A stretch of DNA of 33,168 nucleotides from Phycisphaerae bacterium (GTDB lineage: Bacteria; Planctomycetota; Phycisphaerae; Phycisphaerales; SM1A02). Shown here piece by piece: positions 15,464-23,470 of the stretch. The position numbers and the translations under genes are program-made. The DNA is taken from positions 1 to 33,168 of the forward strand of contig PKCS01000082.1 of the NCBI GenBank assembly GCA_002862305.1, in the 5' to 3' direction. Under the pieces are notes generated by a model that saw only the letters and a list, made by a program, of their open reading frames with translations, searched no databases and was not told where the DNA came from. Within the stretch, counting starts at the first letter, position 1; each line of letters begins with the position of its first letter.

Positions 15464-16474
15464 TCAGGCCGTCGGCGGGGACGTGCCGGACAGCAGGCCG
15501 CCGACCCGGGGACCCTTGATCCGAAGGCCGACGAGCAGCAGCACCACCCCGGCCAGCACCAGGAACACGCTCAGCAGCTGGCCGCGACTCAGACCGAGGG
15601 TCAGGTCCACGCCGACATCCGGCATCCTGAAGACCTCGGTGAGCACTCGAAGCACGCCGTAGCCGATCAGGAAGGAACCGGCGATCACGCCGGGCTTCCG
15701 GGGAGCCAGCCAGATCACCACCATCAGCAGCAGGAGTACGGGCCCGTCACTGAGTGCCTGGAAGATCTGGGAGGGCCAGCGCGCGGTCAACAGGGGCGCG
15801 AGCTCGCCGCACAGCGCGGCGTTCCCCTGGTAGGACTCGATCACGACCTGTTGGTGGAGGTCGATCGCCAGGGGATTCGAGAGGTGCTGGACCAGCGGCT
15901 CGAGCCGTTCGACGGGCAGCTGGTGGGCCTCCTCGGGGTACTTGACGCTCCACCAGGGTGGATCGGCCTGGAGGGACACGGGAAGCGGCTTCCCCCACAG
16001 TTCGCCGTTGACGAAGTTGGCGAGGCGGCCGAAGAACAGTCCGGGCGGTGCGATGAAGGCGGTGATGTCGATCAGGTGCAGGACGGGGAGCCCGCGGCTT
16101 CGCGCGAAGAGGCACATCGCGAGGATCACCCCGATGATCCCCCCATGGCTGGCCATCCCGCCCTGGTGGATCGCCAGGACCCCCCAGAAGGGAAACGAGG
16201 AGGAGATCTCGGTGAGGAGCGAGGGATCGTAGAACAGGCAGTAGCCGAGCCGTCCGCCCACCAGCACCCCCCCCACCGTGTAGGTGATGAAGTCGGTGAC
16301 CTGGGTGACGGTCAGCAGGATCCGGCCGGTGGAGGCGAGCCAGCGGAGGATGAGCCAGCCGACCACGAACCCCATGAGGTAGGAGAGTCCGTACCACTTG
16401 ATCCCGAAGCTGTCGGTGACCTGGATGGCATTGGGGTCCAGGGAGTGGAGGTAGCTCTGCGCGAGGGTAAGCAC
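15464..16474 (-). CDS. lgt: Prolipoprotein diacylglyceryl transferase
   Basis: Inner-membrane enzyme that moves diacylglycerol from phosphatidylglycerol to the lipobox cysteine of prolipoproteins. The 336-aa multi-spanning protein has the conserved His in ASHGGIIG (H110) and the family signature GRLANFVNGELWG (149-161). About 70 extra residues (162-231) precede the block usually written HPSQLYE, which here reads WPSQIFQ (233-239), so the His, Tyr and Glu of that block are changed. The start is GTG with no clear ribosome binding site; TACCAT ends 6 nt before it. At least two putative lipoproteins in this window would be its substrates. Convergent with the adaptor gene, 22 bp apart. Confidence 0.9.
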   Translation of the reverse strand: MLTLAQSYLHSLDPNAIQVTDSFGIKWYGLSYLMGFVVGWLILRWLASTGRILLTVTQVTDFITYTVGGVLVGGRLGYCLFYDPSLLTEISSSFPFWGVLAIHQGGMASHGGIIGVILAMCLFARSRGLPVLHLIDITAFIAPPGLFFGRLANFVNGELWGKPLPVSLQADPPWWSVKYPEEAHQLPVERLEPLVQHLSNPLAIDLHQQVVIESYQGNAALCGELAPLLTARWPSQIFQALSDGPVLLLLMVVIWLAPRKPGVIAGSFLIGYGVLRVLTEVFRMPDVGVDLTLGLSRGQLLSVFLVLAGVVLLLVGLRIKGPRVGGLLSGTSPPTA

Positions 16475-16480
16475 GATGAC

Positions 16481-16486
16481 ATGGTA
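16481..16486 (-). promoter_or_regulatory. Candidate -10 (TACCAT) of lgt, near-leaderless
   Basis: TACCAT on the minus strand is followed by exactly 6 nt and then the GTG start, the same spacing as at trpD and the 18180 gene. No ribosome binding site is present, fitting a leaderless message. Confidence 0.35.
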
Positions 16487-16561
16487 CCCGCGATCGATGA
16501 CGCGAAGACCGGCCCGGGAACGGGCGGTCCGATGGGCGGACGGGATGCACGGGGGTGGTCG

Positions 16562-16822
16562 CTACCTGACGTCGGCGACGATCTGGATCGGGTTCGGATC
16601 GGGATCGATGACCAGGGTGATCTCCTCGGTCGTGCCGGCAACCCCGATCGGCGCGACCTGCTCGAGGGCGGAGAACGCGAGGCCGTGCAGGAGCACGGCG
16701 GCACCGGCGATGCACGCAAGCGTGCCCAGGTTCCTCAGTGGGGCGAGTCCGAAGACGCCGCGAATCCCGCGGGTGCCGGTCCGGTCCTCGACGCATTCGG
16801 TTGTCCTGGTGGTCTCGTCCAT
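16562..16822 (-). CDS. Small single-pass membrane protein, unknown
   Basis: An 86-aa protein with a charged N terminus of about 32 residues (MDETTRTTECVEDRTGTR), one membrane segment (NLGTLACIAGAAVLLHGLAFSAL) and a short exported tail with acidic strands (EEITLVIDPDPNPIQIVADV). The ATG at 16822 has GAGGCG about 7 bases upstream; an in-frame start at 16942 is possible but would add a non-conserved-looking, polar stretch. It lies 87 bp upstream of lgt on the same strand. No family is recognised. Confidence 0.55.
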   Translation of the reverse strand: MDETTRTTECVEDRTGTRGIRGVFGLAPLRNLGTLACIAGAAVLLHGLAFSALEQVAPIGVAGTTEEITLVIDPDPNPIQIVADVR

Positions 16823-16962
16823 GGTGTCGCCTCTGATGCTGCGGTGACCTCGGGTCGCCTGGGTCGTCTGGTGTCCGCCGTCTTCCGTGAGGAGGGCACC
16901 CTGAGAATCATCGACCGGTCGCTTCCTTTCGGTGCAGCACATTCAACGTTTGATACGGAATG

Positions 16963-16983
16963 GGGTGCGCAACAACTGCACCC
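16963..16983. repeat. Inverted repeat GGGTGC-N9-GCACCC in the divergent trpD upstream region
   Basis: Perfect 6-bp arms with a 9-nt spacer lie in the 266-bp region between the 86-aa gene (minus) and trpD (plus). A GGTGCAGCAC palindrome-like element sits about 30 bp upstream (16931-16940). The stretch 16985-17015 is unusually A/T-rich for this window. It could be a regulator-binding site or a transcript hairpin; nothing else is seen in the region. Confidence 0.35.
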
Positions 16984-17074
16984 TTCCGGGTTATTGGCTG
17001 AAAATGGGTAAAAAACCTCATGCGAATCGGGGGTGAACCGAGGGAAAGGAACCGGCAGTGCGCCCTGGATCCCG

Positions 17075-17082
17075 GCTAGGAT
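17075..17082 (+). promoter_or_regulatory. GCTAGGAT, candidate -10 of trpD, near-leaderless
   Basis: The TAGGAT part ends 6 nt before the ATG at 17089 (3 nt before the alternative GTG at 17086). AGGA within it could instead act as a ribosome binding site at 7-nt spacing; the two readings cannot be separated by eye. Confidence 0.4.
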
Positions 17083-17088
17083 GGCGTG

Positions 17089-18156
17089 ATGAGCACGCAG
17101 GGACCACCTGAATTCCAGATCGCCGATGACGACGGCAACCTGACGCCCCACCTCGTGCAGCTGCTCGAGGGACGGACTCTCTCGGAAGAGGAGTCCTCGA
17201 ACGCCTTCCGATCGATCATGTCCGGCAAGGCGGATCATGCGGAGATCGGCGCCCTGCTCGCACTCATGGCCACCCGGCTTCCGACGGTCGACGAACTGGT
17301 GGGGGCGGCGAGGGTCATGCGCGAACGGGTCGACCAGCTGGAGACCGGTGTCGCACCGGAGGACCTCCTGGACACCGCGGGGACCGGCGGGGCACCCAAG
17401 ACCTTCAACATCTCGACCGCGGCGGCGATCGTGGCGGCGGCGAGCGGTGCCCGGGTCGCCAAGCACGGGAACCGTTCACGTACGGGTCGGGGCTCGGCGG
17501 AGGTCCTCGAGGCGCTGGGCGTCGACGTCGGGGCGGGGCGCGAAACCCAGCGAGCCTGCCTGGAACGGGCGGGGGTCTGCTTCTGCTTCGCGATCCACCA
17601 CCACCCCGCGGCGAGGCACGCGATGCCGGTTCGAAAGGCATTGGGATTCCCCACGCTCTTCAACCTGCTCGGACCGTTGACCAATCCCGCGGGGGCGGGT
17701 CGCCAGGTGATGGGGGTCTACCGGGCGGACTTCGTCCCGATCGTCGCGGAAGCGCTGGCACGGCTCGGTTCGGTCCGGGCCCTGGTCATGCATTCCGACG
17801 ACGGACTCGACGAGTTCTCGCTGGGGGCCTCGAACCAAGTGGCCCAGGTCGACCGGGGGTCGGTACGGACGTATCGAGTGGATCCCGCCGAACTCGGCCT
17901 GACCCCCACGCCCTACACGGACCTCCAGGCGAGGGACCTCCCGCACGCGGTCGAACTGGTGCGGTCGATCCTCTCCGGGGACGAGCGGGGACCGGCCCGG
18001 GAGATCGTGCTGTTGAACGCAGCCGCCGCCATCCATGCCGCAGGCCAGAGCGACGACATCGAATCCGGGATCTCGATCGCCGCCCAGTCGATCGACTTCG
18101 GGGACGCGATGCGCACCCTCGAGACCCTCGTCGAGGTCTCGAACCACGACCCCTGA
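17089..18156 (+). CDS. trpD: Anthranilate phosphoribosyltransferase
   Basis: Second step of tryptophan synthesis: transfer of phosphoribosyl from PRPP to anthranilate. The 355-aa protein has the N-terminal helical domain (SEEESSNAFRSIMSGKADHAEIGALL) and the PRPP-binding GTGG (98-101) in DTAGTGGAPKTFNISTAAA, where the usual GTGGDG is GTGGAP. The AKHGNRS segment, the HPAARHAMPVRKALGFPTLFNLLGPLTNPA block and a late LDEFSLGA follow. A related nucleoside phosphorylase is excluded by the KHGNRS and NLLGPLTNP motifs. It stands alone without other trp genes. GTG at 17086 is an alternative start. Confidence 0.93.
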   Translation: MSTQGPPEFQIADDDGNLTPHLVQLLEGRTLSEEESSNAFRSIMSGKADHAEIGALLALMATRLPTVDELVGAARVMRERVDQLETGVAPEDLLDTAGTGGAPKTFNISTAAAIVAAASGARVAKHGNRSRTGRGSAEVLEALGVDVGAGRETQRACLERAGVCFCFAIHHHPAARHAMPVRKALGFPTLFNLLGPLTNPAGAGRQVMGVYRADFVPIVAEALARLGSVRALVMHSDDGLDEFSLGASNQVAQVDRGSVRTYRVDPAELGLTPTPYTDLQARDLPHAVELVRSILSGDERGPAREIVLLNAAAAIHAAGQSDDIESGISIAAQSIDFGDAMRTLETLVEVSNHDP

Positions 18157-18165
18157 GGAATCGAC

Positions 18166-18173
18166 GCTACATT
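18166..18173 (+). promoter_or_regulatory. GCTACATT, candidate -10 of the 18180 gene, near-leaderless
   Basis: TACATT ends 6 nt before the ATG at 18180 in the 23-bp gap after trpD. The intervening GAGGTG also resembles a ribosome binding site but would be too close to the ATG. Confidence 0.35.
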
Positions 18174-18179
18174 GAGGTG

Positions 18180-18539
18180 ATGAAAGATCCCATTGATCCG
18201 ACGACGCAGGAGATCGATGGTTCCTCGCGGACCCCGGTGAAGGACATCCTTCGAACAGCCTTTTTGCTGCTCGCCCTGTGCGCGGTCGCGCTGGCGCTCA
18301 TCCTCTACATGATTCCGTACGTGACAGCCATGTTCGTGGCCCAGATGAGTGCGTTGATCAGCCTCCCGTTGACCATCGGTTACTACGTGATGATCTGCAT
18401 CTCGTCAGGGCCGGACAACGTGAAGACGACGACCCGTGACTTCGTCAGGGCCCTCCTGCTCTTCATGGCCGGCATCGCCCTCCTGTGGTTCACGACGGTG
18501 TGGATGTTGGGCCACACAAATTGGATGTTCGCCCGCTGA
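18180..18539 (+). CDS. Small three-helix membrane protein, unknown
   Basis: A 119-aa protein with a polar N terminus (about 22 residues) and three hydrophobic segments: AFLLLALCAVALALILYMI, SLPLTIGYYVMICI and LLLFMAGIALLWFTTVWML. The loop between helices two and three carries SSGPDNVKTTTRDF. The second segment contains a Pro and the first is followed by PYVTAMFV, so helix one may run on. No family is recognised. It lies between trpD and comEC on the same strand, with its own -10-like element 6 nt before the ATG; GTG at 18177 is an alternative start. Confidence 0.65.
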   Translation: MKDPIDPTTQEIDGSSRTPVKDILRTAFLLLALCAVALALILYMIPYVTAMFVAQMSALISLPLTIGYYVMICISSGPDNVKTTTRDFVRALLLFMAGIALLWFTTVWMLGHTNWMFAR

Positions 18540-18623
18540 CTCGAAGATCGAAGGCGGTTGTGCTGCCAGGGGTGAATTCGAGCCCGGAAGCCGTAGTCTC
18601 GACCCGGCTTGCTGGGGGCGGAC

Positions 18624-21143
18624 ATGGTCGATTCGCTGGTACAGGTTCGCAGGCGGATGGGAATCCGTTCGACGAGTTCGCCGGGTCTCGATCCACGGGC
18701 GGATGCTGGACGACCGGGGTTGCTGACTCCGATCTTCATGGCGTGGTGCCTGGGCACCGCGGCGGGACTGCAGGTGGGCCCCGGGATCCTGGTCGGGGGC
18801 GTGGTCCTGGTCGGGATCACGGCGGTGGCCCTGACGGCGAACCACTGGAGTGGCCGTGGGATCCCCCTGCTCCTGTCCGGTTTCATCCTGCTGGCGGGCC
18901 TTCGATCCAGCATCCTGCCGGAAGCGGGCAGGTCGAGTGACCAGGTGCTCCAGGAGATCGCGGACGGGCGAATCATCACGGCACGGGGCGTGGTCGAGGG
19001 GATCGAGGAGGACCATGCACCACGAACCGGTGCCCTGGAGGGATACGGCTACGTGCCGCGAACGCATCGAATCATCGTCAGCGATGTGGTGGTGGACGAA
19101 CCGGGCACCGATCCGAGGCGAACCCCTGCACTCCGGGTGAGGGTGTTGTGCGAGGCGGGATCGACGTCGGGACTCGTGATCGGCGACGTGATCGAGGTCA
19201 TGGGCAGGCTTCAATCGGGAAGGGAGCCGAGGAACCCGGGGGATGTCGGGGGACGTGATTTGCAACCATGGTTGACGGTGCCCCACCTCGGACTGGTCCG
19301 GGTGGTTGGCCGGATGGAACCGGTCGGGTCAGAGTCGATCGACCTGCTCGCATCATGGCGAGGCTGGGTGGTCGAGTCCCTTCGAACATCGATGGGGGAT
19401 GCCGGGGACCCGGACGGCAGGTCGCTGGTCTGCGCAATGATCCTGGGTGAACGTGGTCGGGACTTCGAACGGATCATGACCCCGTTCCGGAGAACCGGTA
19501 CCGCCCACTACCTGGCGGTGAGTGGATTCGCGATCGGCGTGATGATCGGGGTGCCGATCCTCCCGTTTCCGAGAAGGCTGCGAAGGATCCGGTCGGTGAC
19601 CACGATCGTGGTGATCGGTCTCGCGATCTCGGTGATCGACATGAGGTCGCCGGCATGGCGAGCGGCCTTGATGGCGATCTTCGGATCGATCGGGGCGATG
19701 TCCGGACGGGAGTGGGGACGAATGGGAATGCTCTCCCTCTCGGGACTCATCCTGCTGATCATCTCCCCGCGAGACATCCTGAATCCCGGATTCCAGCTTT
19801 CCTACGGGGTGGTGGCGGCGCTCATCGTGCTCGCGCCCAGGCTCGGTCAGGTGCTCACGAGCCGGGGACGACATCTTCCATCGGGATCCGCAGGCGTGGC
19901 GGCCGGTTGGTTGACCGGGGCGGCTTCGTGCGGGATCGCCGCGTGGATCGTGGCCACCCCCATGGTGTGGCATCACTTCGGGATCATCTCCCCGCTGGGC
20001 TCGATCATCTCGGTGCTCGCGGCCCCACTGGTCGCGGCGACGATCATCCTCGCCATGATTTCACTGTCGATTGAACTGGTGTTCCCGTGGGCCCCGAATC
20101 CTGCAGGGTACGTGACGGCCATGATGGCCACCTTGCTCCATTCGGGGACCGGGTTGGTTTCCTCGTGGCCGTGGTGCTGCTTCGTGGTCGAGGCACCCGG
20201 GGTCGTCAGGACATCGATTCTCGAACTGCTCGCCTGGCGTTCCGTGCTTCACCGCGGTCGAAGGGAGCGAGTGGCGATCGTGGTGGCGTTCATCATGGCG
20301 ATGGTGTTTCCGCTCGGTGGATCCGGGAATGAACTCGACGGCGGACTGGAGGTCCACACCCTCGATGTCGGAAACGGGACGTGCCACCTCGTCAGGGGTC
20401 CGGATGGATGGTCGATGGTCGACTCCGGCTCCGCGAGCATCAGTTCCGCGTTCGACAGGGTGCTGCTCCCGGCGCTCCGGGAGCTTGGAATCGGACGAAT
20501 CCGTTGCGCACTGATCACGCATCCGAATCTCGATCACTTCTCGATGATCGGGGACGTGCTCGGACGAATCCCCCTTGACCGGATCGTGGTGGGCAGCTCG
20601 TTCATGGAGAAGGCGCGGTCGAACCCCGGGGGGGCGGAGAACCGGCTCACCGAGAAGGCCGACCGATGGGGGGTGGCGATCGACGTGATCGGACGGGGTG
20701 ATGCCCTCGTCGAGAGCGGGCTCCGCTGGGACATCCTCCATCCGGGATCGGAATTCACCTCGGGGGTGGAGAACGATCACTCGCTGGTGGTGGGCCTGTG
20801 CCGGACGATCGCCTGCGAGTCGGGGCGTTTCGACATCCTGTTCACCGGGGACATCGAGGAACGAGCGATGAGGGCCCTGCTGGATGGGGGAATGCCCCCG
20901 CGAGCCAGGGTGCTCGAGGCTCCACATCACGGGAGCGTTCGACCCTCGACACGGGATTTCATACGAGCGATCGATCCCGAGGTGATCGTCCAGTCGACCG
21001 GGAGGAGACGATTGGACAGGGATGCATTCGCCATGGAGTGTGGAATCGTCAGACGGATGGTGACGGCACGGCACGGGGCGATTCACACCTCGATCGCGAG
21101 AGATGGTTTCGTGGAAGTCAGGTCCTACGTGGATGACGGGTAG
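18624..21143 (+). CDS. comEC: ComEC/Rec2-family DNA uptake channel
   Basis: Inner-membrane protein that carries single-stranded DNA into the cytoplasm in transformation. The 839-aa protein has N-terminal membrane helices, a DUF4131-like OB region (ARGVVEGIEEDH ... RVRVLCEAGS), the Competence domain (AMILGERGRD, GTAHYLAVSGFAIGVMIG, SPRDILNPGFQLSYGVVAAL), then a C-terminal MBL-like nuclease domain. That domain keeps LDVGNGTCHLVR, a THPNLDHFSMIGD metal motif, FTGDIEERAM and EAPHHGS, so it is likely active. The ATG follows GGGGGCGG; an in-frame TTG at 18609 lies 9 nt after TAGTCT and is an alternative. No other competence genes are in the window. Codon use looks less strictly GC-ending than in neighbours. 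Confidence 0.88.
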   Translation: MVDSLVQVRRRMGIRSTSSPGLDPRADAGRPGLLTPIFMAWCLGTAAGLQVGPGILVGGVVLVGITAVALTANHWSGRGIPLLLSGFILLAGLRSSILPEAGRSSDQVLQEIADGRIITARGVVEGIEEDHAPRTGALEGYGYVPRTHRIIVSDVVVDEPGTDPRRTPALRVRVLCEAGSTSGLVIGDVIEVMGRLQSGREPRNPGDVGGRDLQPWLTVPHLGLVRVVGRMEPVGSESIDLLASWRGWVVESLRTSMGDAGDPDGRSLVCAMILGERGRDFERIMTPFRRTGTAHYLAVSGFAIGVMIGVPILPFPRRLRRIRSVTTIVVIGLAISVIDMRSPAWRAALMAIFGSIGAMSGREWGRMGMLSLSGLILLIISPRDILNPGFQLSYGVVAALIVLAPRLGQVLTSRGRHLPSGSAGVAAGWLTGAASCGIAAWIVATPMVWHHFGIISPLGSIISVLAAPLVAATIILAMISLSIELVFPWAPNPAGYVTAMMATLLHSGTGLVSSWPWCCFVVEAPGVVRTSILELLAWRSVLHRGRRERVAIVVAFIMAMVFPLGGSGNELDGGLEVHTLDVGNGTCHLVRGPDGWSMVDSGSASISSAFDRVLLPALRELGIGRIRCALITHPNLDHFSMIGDVLGRIPLDRIVVGSSFMEKARSNPGGAENRLTEKADRWGVAIDVIGRGDALVESGLRWDILHPGSEFTSGVENDHSLVVGLCRTIACESGRFDILFTGDIEERAMRALLDGGMPPRARVLEAPHHGSVRPSTRDFIRAIDPEVIVQSTGRRRLDRDAFAMECGIVRRMVTARHGAIHTSIARDGFVEVRSYVDDG

Positions 21144-21154
21144 GTGGCGGACCG

Positions 21155-22318
21155 CTACAGCTTGACCTGTTCCCCCTCGATCGCCGATTCGAGGCTCAGT
21201 TGGTCGCCCCGCCATCGGACCCCGCCCCGAAGAAGGGCCAGCCACAACGAGCGTTGCCCGACGAGCATGGTCAGGACGAGACCGACGGGAAGCACCAGGG
21301 CCCAGGGCCAGGAGTACCCGAAGCGGGCCGCCGCGAGGAGCCCGGTCAGGATCGCGAGCCCGCCTCCCAAGAGCGCGACGACCTCCGCGGAAACCGGGGC
21401 CCCGGCCCACAGCGAGGGGAGCAGGAAGGGGACGAGCAGCACCAGCGTCGAGACCAGCAGGCCCACGGACTTCAGGGTGAGACTGAAGCGGCCGCCCGCC
21501 TTCGCCGCGCCCTTCTCCATCCCCTGCAGGAAGTCGCGGGTCGACCGGTACCACCGGACCGAAAGCCGATCGATGGCCACCGCCAGGCGTGATCGACCAC
21601 CGGACCGGCGGACGATGGTCCCGATCCCGACGTCGTCGACGATCTCCATCCGCAGTCGTTCCAGTCCCCCCGCACGCTCCAGCGCCGATCGCCGCACCAG
21701 GTTGAAGGCCCCCACCCCCATCGCCCGGTCCGCGGAATCATCGTTCGCCCTCCACAACCGGGTGCTTGCGGTGAGGACGAGGATCATCACCGGGAGACAC
21801 GCCCGCATGATCCAGGGACCGCCATCGATCCGGGGGATGAGTGCGACGTGGTCGGCGTCCTGCTGCCTGGCCCAGGCCATCGCGGAGGCGACCAGGCCGG
21901 AACGAAGGTGGACGTCCGAGTCGGAGAAGAGGATCCAGTCCCCCCGGGCCCGGTCGAGTCCACGCTGCTCGGCGTGCACCTTGCCGAGCCAGCCCTCGGG
22001 AAGCTCCTCCACCCGCACCACCTGGATCCGATCGTCCTCCGATGCGAGCGAATCCATGATCGCCCCGGTCGAATCGGTGGACCGATCGTCGACCAGGATG
22101 AACTCGAGCCGATCGGAGGGGTCCGACAGCCGGCTTCGCATCGCCGACTCGAGTTCGTCGGCCTCGTTCCGGGCCGGGCAGATCACGCTCACCAGCGGGT
22201 GATCGGACCAGGAGCCGTCGGGAAGGTCCAGGACGCGTCGACGGGTGACGACGAGCATCGACCCGAGCGCCAGCCAGGGCACGATCCCGACCACGAGGAT
22301 GATCCAGTACCAGGCCAT
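21155..22318 (-). CDS. Family 2 glycosyltransferase, membrane-bound
   Basis: A 387-aa inverting glycosyltransferase of the GT-A fold. An N-terminal membrane anchor (WYWIILVVGIVPWLALGSML) is followed by SVICPARNEADELESAM, the nucleotide-sugar Asp region VDDRSTDST (76-84), the metal-binding DSD in LFSDSDVHLR, the acceptor-side acidic pair (EIVDDVGIG) and a late VRWYRSTRDF block like the QxxRW motif. Two or three membrane helices end the protein. The arrangement resembles hopanoid- or carotenoid-associated GT2 proteins such as HpnB or CrtQ, but neighbours give no support for a substrate. It lies 39 bp after the ornithine-cyclodeaminase-like gene on the same strand, yet has a -10-like element of its own. 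Convergent with comEC. Confidence 0.85.
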   Translation of the reverse strand: MAWYWIILVVGIVPWLALGSMLVVTRRRVLDLPDGSWSDHPLVSVICPARNEADELESAMRSRLSDPSDRLEFILVDDRSTDSTGAIMDSLASEDDRIQVVRVEELPEGWLGKVHAEQRGLDRARGDWILFSDSDVHLRSGLVASAMAWARQQDADHVALIPRIDGGPWIMRACLPVMILVLTASTRLWRANDDSADRAMGVGAFNLVRRSALERAGGLERLRMEIVDDVGIGTIVRRSGGRSRLAVAIDRLSVRWYRSTRDFLQGMEKGAAKAGGRFSLTLKSVGLLVSTLVLLVPFLLPSLWAGAPVSAEVVALLGGGLAILTGLLAAARFGYSWPWALVLPVGLVLTMLVGQRSLWLALLRGGVRWRGDQLSLESAIEGEQVKL

Positions 22319-22327
22319 GAACGGACC

Positions 22328-22333
22328 AGTCTA
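22328..22333 (-). promoter_or_regulatory. Candidate -10 (TAGACT) of the GT2 gene
   Basis: TAGACT on the minus strand ends 9 nt before the ATG at 22318, in the 39-bp gap after the upstream gene. No ribosome binding site lies between them. Confidence 0.3.
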
Positions 22334-22357
22334 GAGGCACGACGAGGGCCGGGGGAA

Positions 22358-23308
22358 TCAGAGGTGACGAAGCACGGCTTCCGCGATGAGGAGATCCTGC
22401 ACCGCCACGCCCGTGAGGTCGACCACCGTCCGCTGGTCGGGGTCCGTGCGACCGATCGCGGTGCGGTCGAGGATCCGTCCAAGTTCGAGGATCCGGTCGT
22501 GCGCGATCGCCCCCGACTCGAGCGAGCGGGCGACCTCCCCCCGGAGGCGGGATTGCTCGAGGCAGTCGGTGACCACCAGGTCCGAAGCGGCCAGGACGTC
22601 GGGATCGAGTTCCTGCTTCCCCGGGGTGTCCGATCCGATCGCGGTGACGTGGGTGCCCGGTCGGATCATCGACGCATCGAGCAGCGGCCGGGACGACGCG
22701 GTGCAGGTCACGATCGTCCGGCAGTGGTCGGCGAGCACCTCGATCGACGGGGCGACCTCCACGTCGAGTCCGGAATCGCCGAGCTCGGAAGCCAGCGCCG
22801 AGGTGCGTCCGGGATCCCGGCCCCAGACCATGAACTCCGAGGAGCCGTTCGCCAGCGCGTGGTGAACCGCCTGCAGGCGGGCCTGGACCCCGGTCCCGAC
22901 GATGCCGATCCGTGAACCCGGGACGCCGAGGACCCGCGAGGCGAGGGCACCGGCCCCTGCGGTCCGCACGTCGGTGAGGTGTCCCTCGTCGAGGAGGATC
23001 CCCGAGATCCCCCCGGTGGAGAGGTCGAAGAGGATCATGAGCCCGTTCCCCGGGGGCAGGCCGATCCCCGGGTTCCCCGGGAACCCGGAGGCGATCTTGA
23101 CCACGTAGTGCGAACCACCCTCGAGGTAGCCGTACTTGAGGTGCACCTCGCCGGGTGGTTCCCGCTTGATGAGCAGCTCGCCGACCGGTGGCACCACCGA
23201 ACGACCGTTGGAGTGGGCGATGAACGCCTGCTCCATCACCGAACACACGTCGATCGAGTCCAGGGCCGTCCGGATCTGCTCGAGGGTGATGACCTGGGGG
23301 CTGCTCAT
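22358..23308 (-). CDS. Ornithine cyclodeaminase/mu-crystallin family protein
   Basis: A 316-aa NAD(P)-dependent enzyme of the OCD/mu-crystallin family, whose members include ornithine cyclodeaminase, ketimine reductases and archaeal alanine dehydrogenase. The substrate-binding lysine K71 lies in YVVKIASGFPGN, the Rossmann motif is VGTGVQARLQAVHHAL, and the catalytic Asp is in TAIGSDTPGKQELD. The exact substrate cannot be assigned. The ATG at 23308 has GGAGGAA well placed upstream. It is divergent from a class I/II aminotransferase 162 bp away, suggesting a shared amino- or keto-acid substrate. Confidence 0.88.
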   Translation of the reverse strand: MSSPQVITLEQIRTALDSIDVCSVMEQAFIAHSNGRSVVPPVGELLIKREPPGEVHLKYGYLEGGSHYVVKIASGFPGNPGIGLPPGNGLMILFDLSTGGISGILLDEGHLTDVRTAGAGALASRVLGVPGSRIGIVGTGVQARLQAVHHALANGSSEFMVWGRDPGRTSALASELGDSGLDVEVAPSIEVLADHCRTIVTCTASSRPLLDASMIRPGTHVTAIGSDTPGKQELDPDVLAASDLVVTDCLEQSRLRGEVARSLESGAIAHDRILELGRILDRTAIGRTDPDQRTVVDLTGVAVQDLLIAEAVLRHL

Positions 23309-23470
23309 CGGTGGTTCCTCCGGGGCATCCCGGAATATCCGCGAGGTTCGTGGTTCATCGGCTCACGCGAGCGGGTACAGTCGTCTGGATCCACGAAGAC
23401 GAAACGGAGTCGGATGGTCCCGCGAAGGGACCCATGCGACCCGGGAACACCAACGAGTATAGGAAGCGCG

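Noticed and set aside
15460-15470. GGCCTCAGGCC as a bidirectional terminator between the adaptor and lgt
   Set aside because: Effective stem of only four pairs with a 3-nt loop, overlapping the lgt stop, and no T tract on either side.
15014-17011. A 665-codon plus-strand frame across the adaptor end, lgt and the next gap
   Set aside because: It is out of frame with the adaptor and antisense to lgt; no conserved features.
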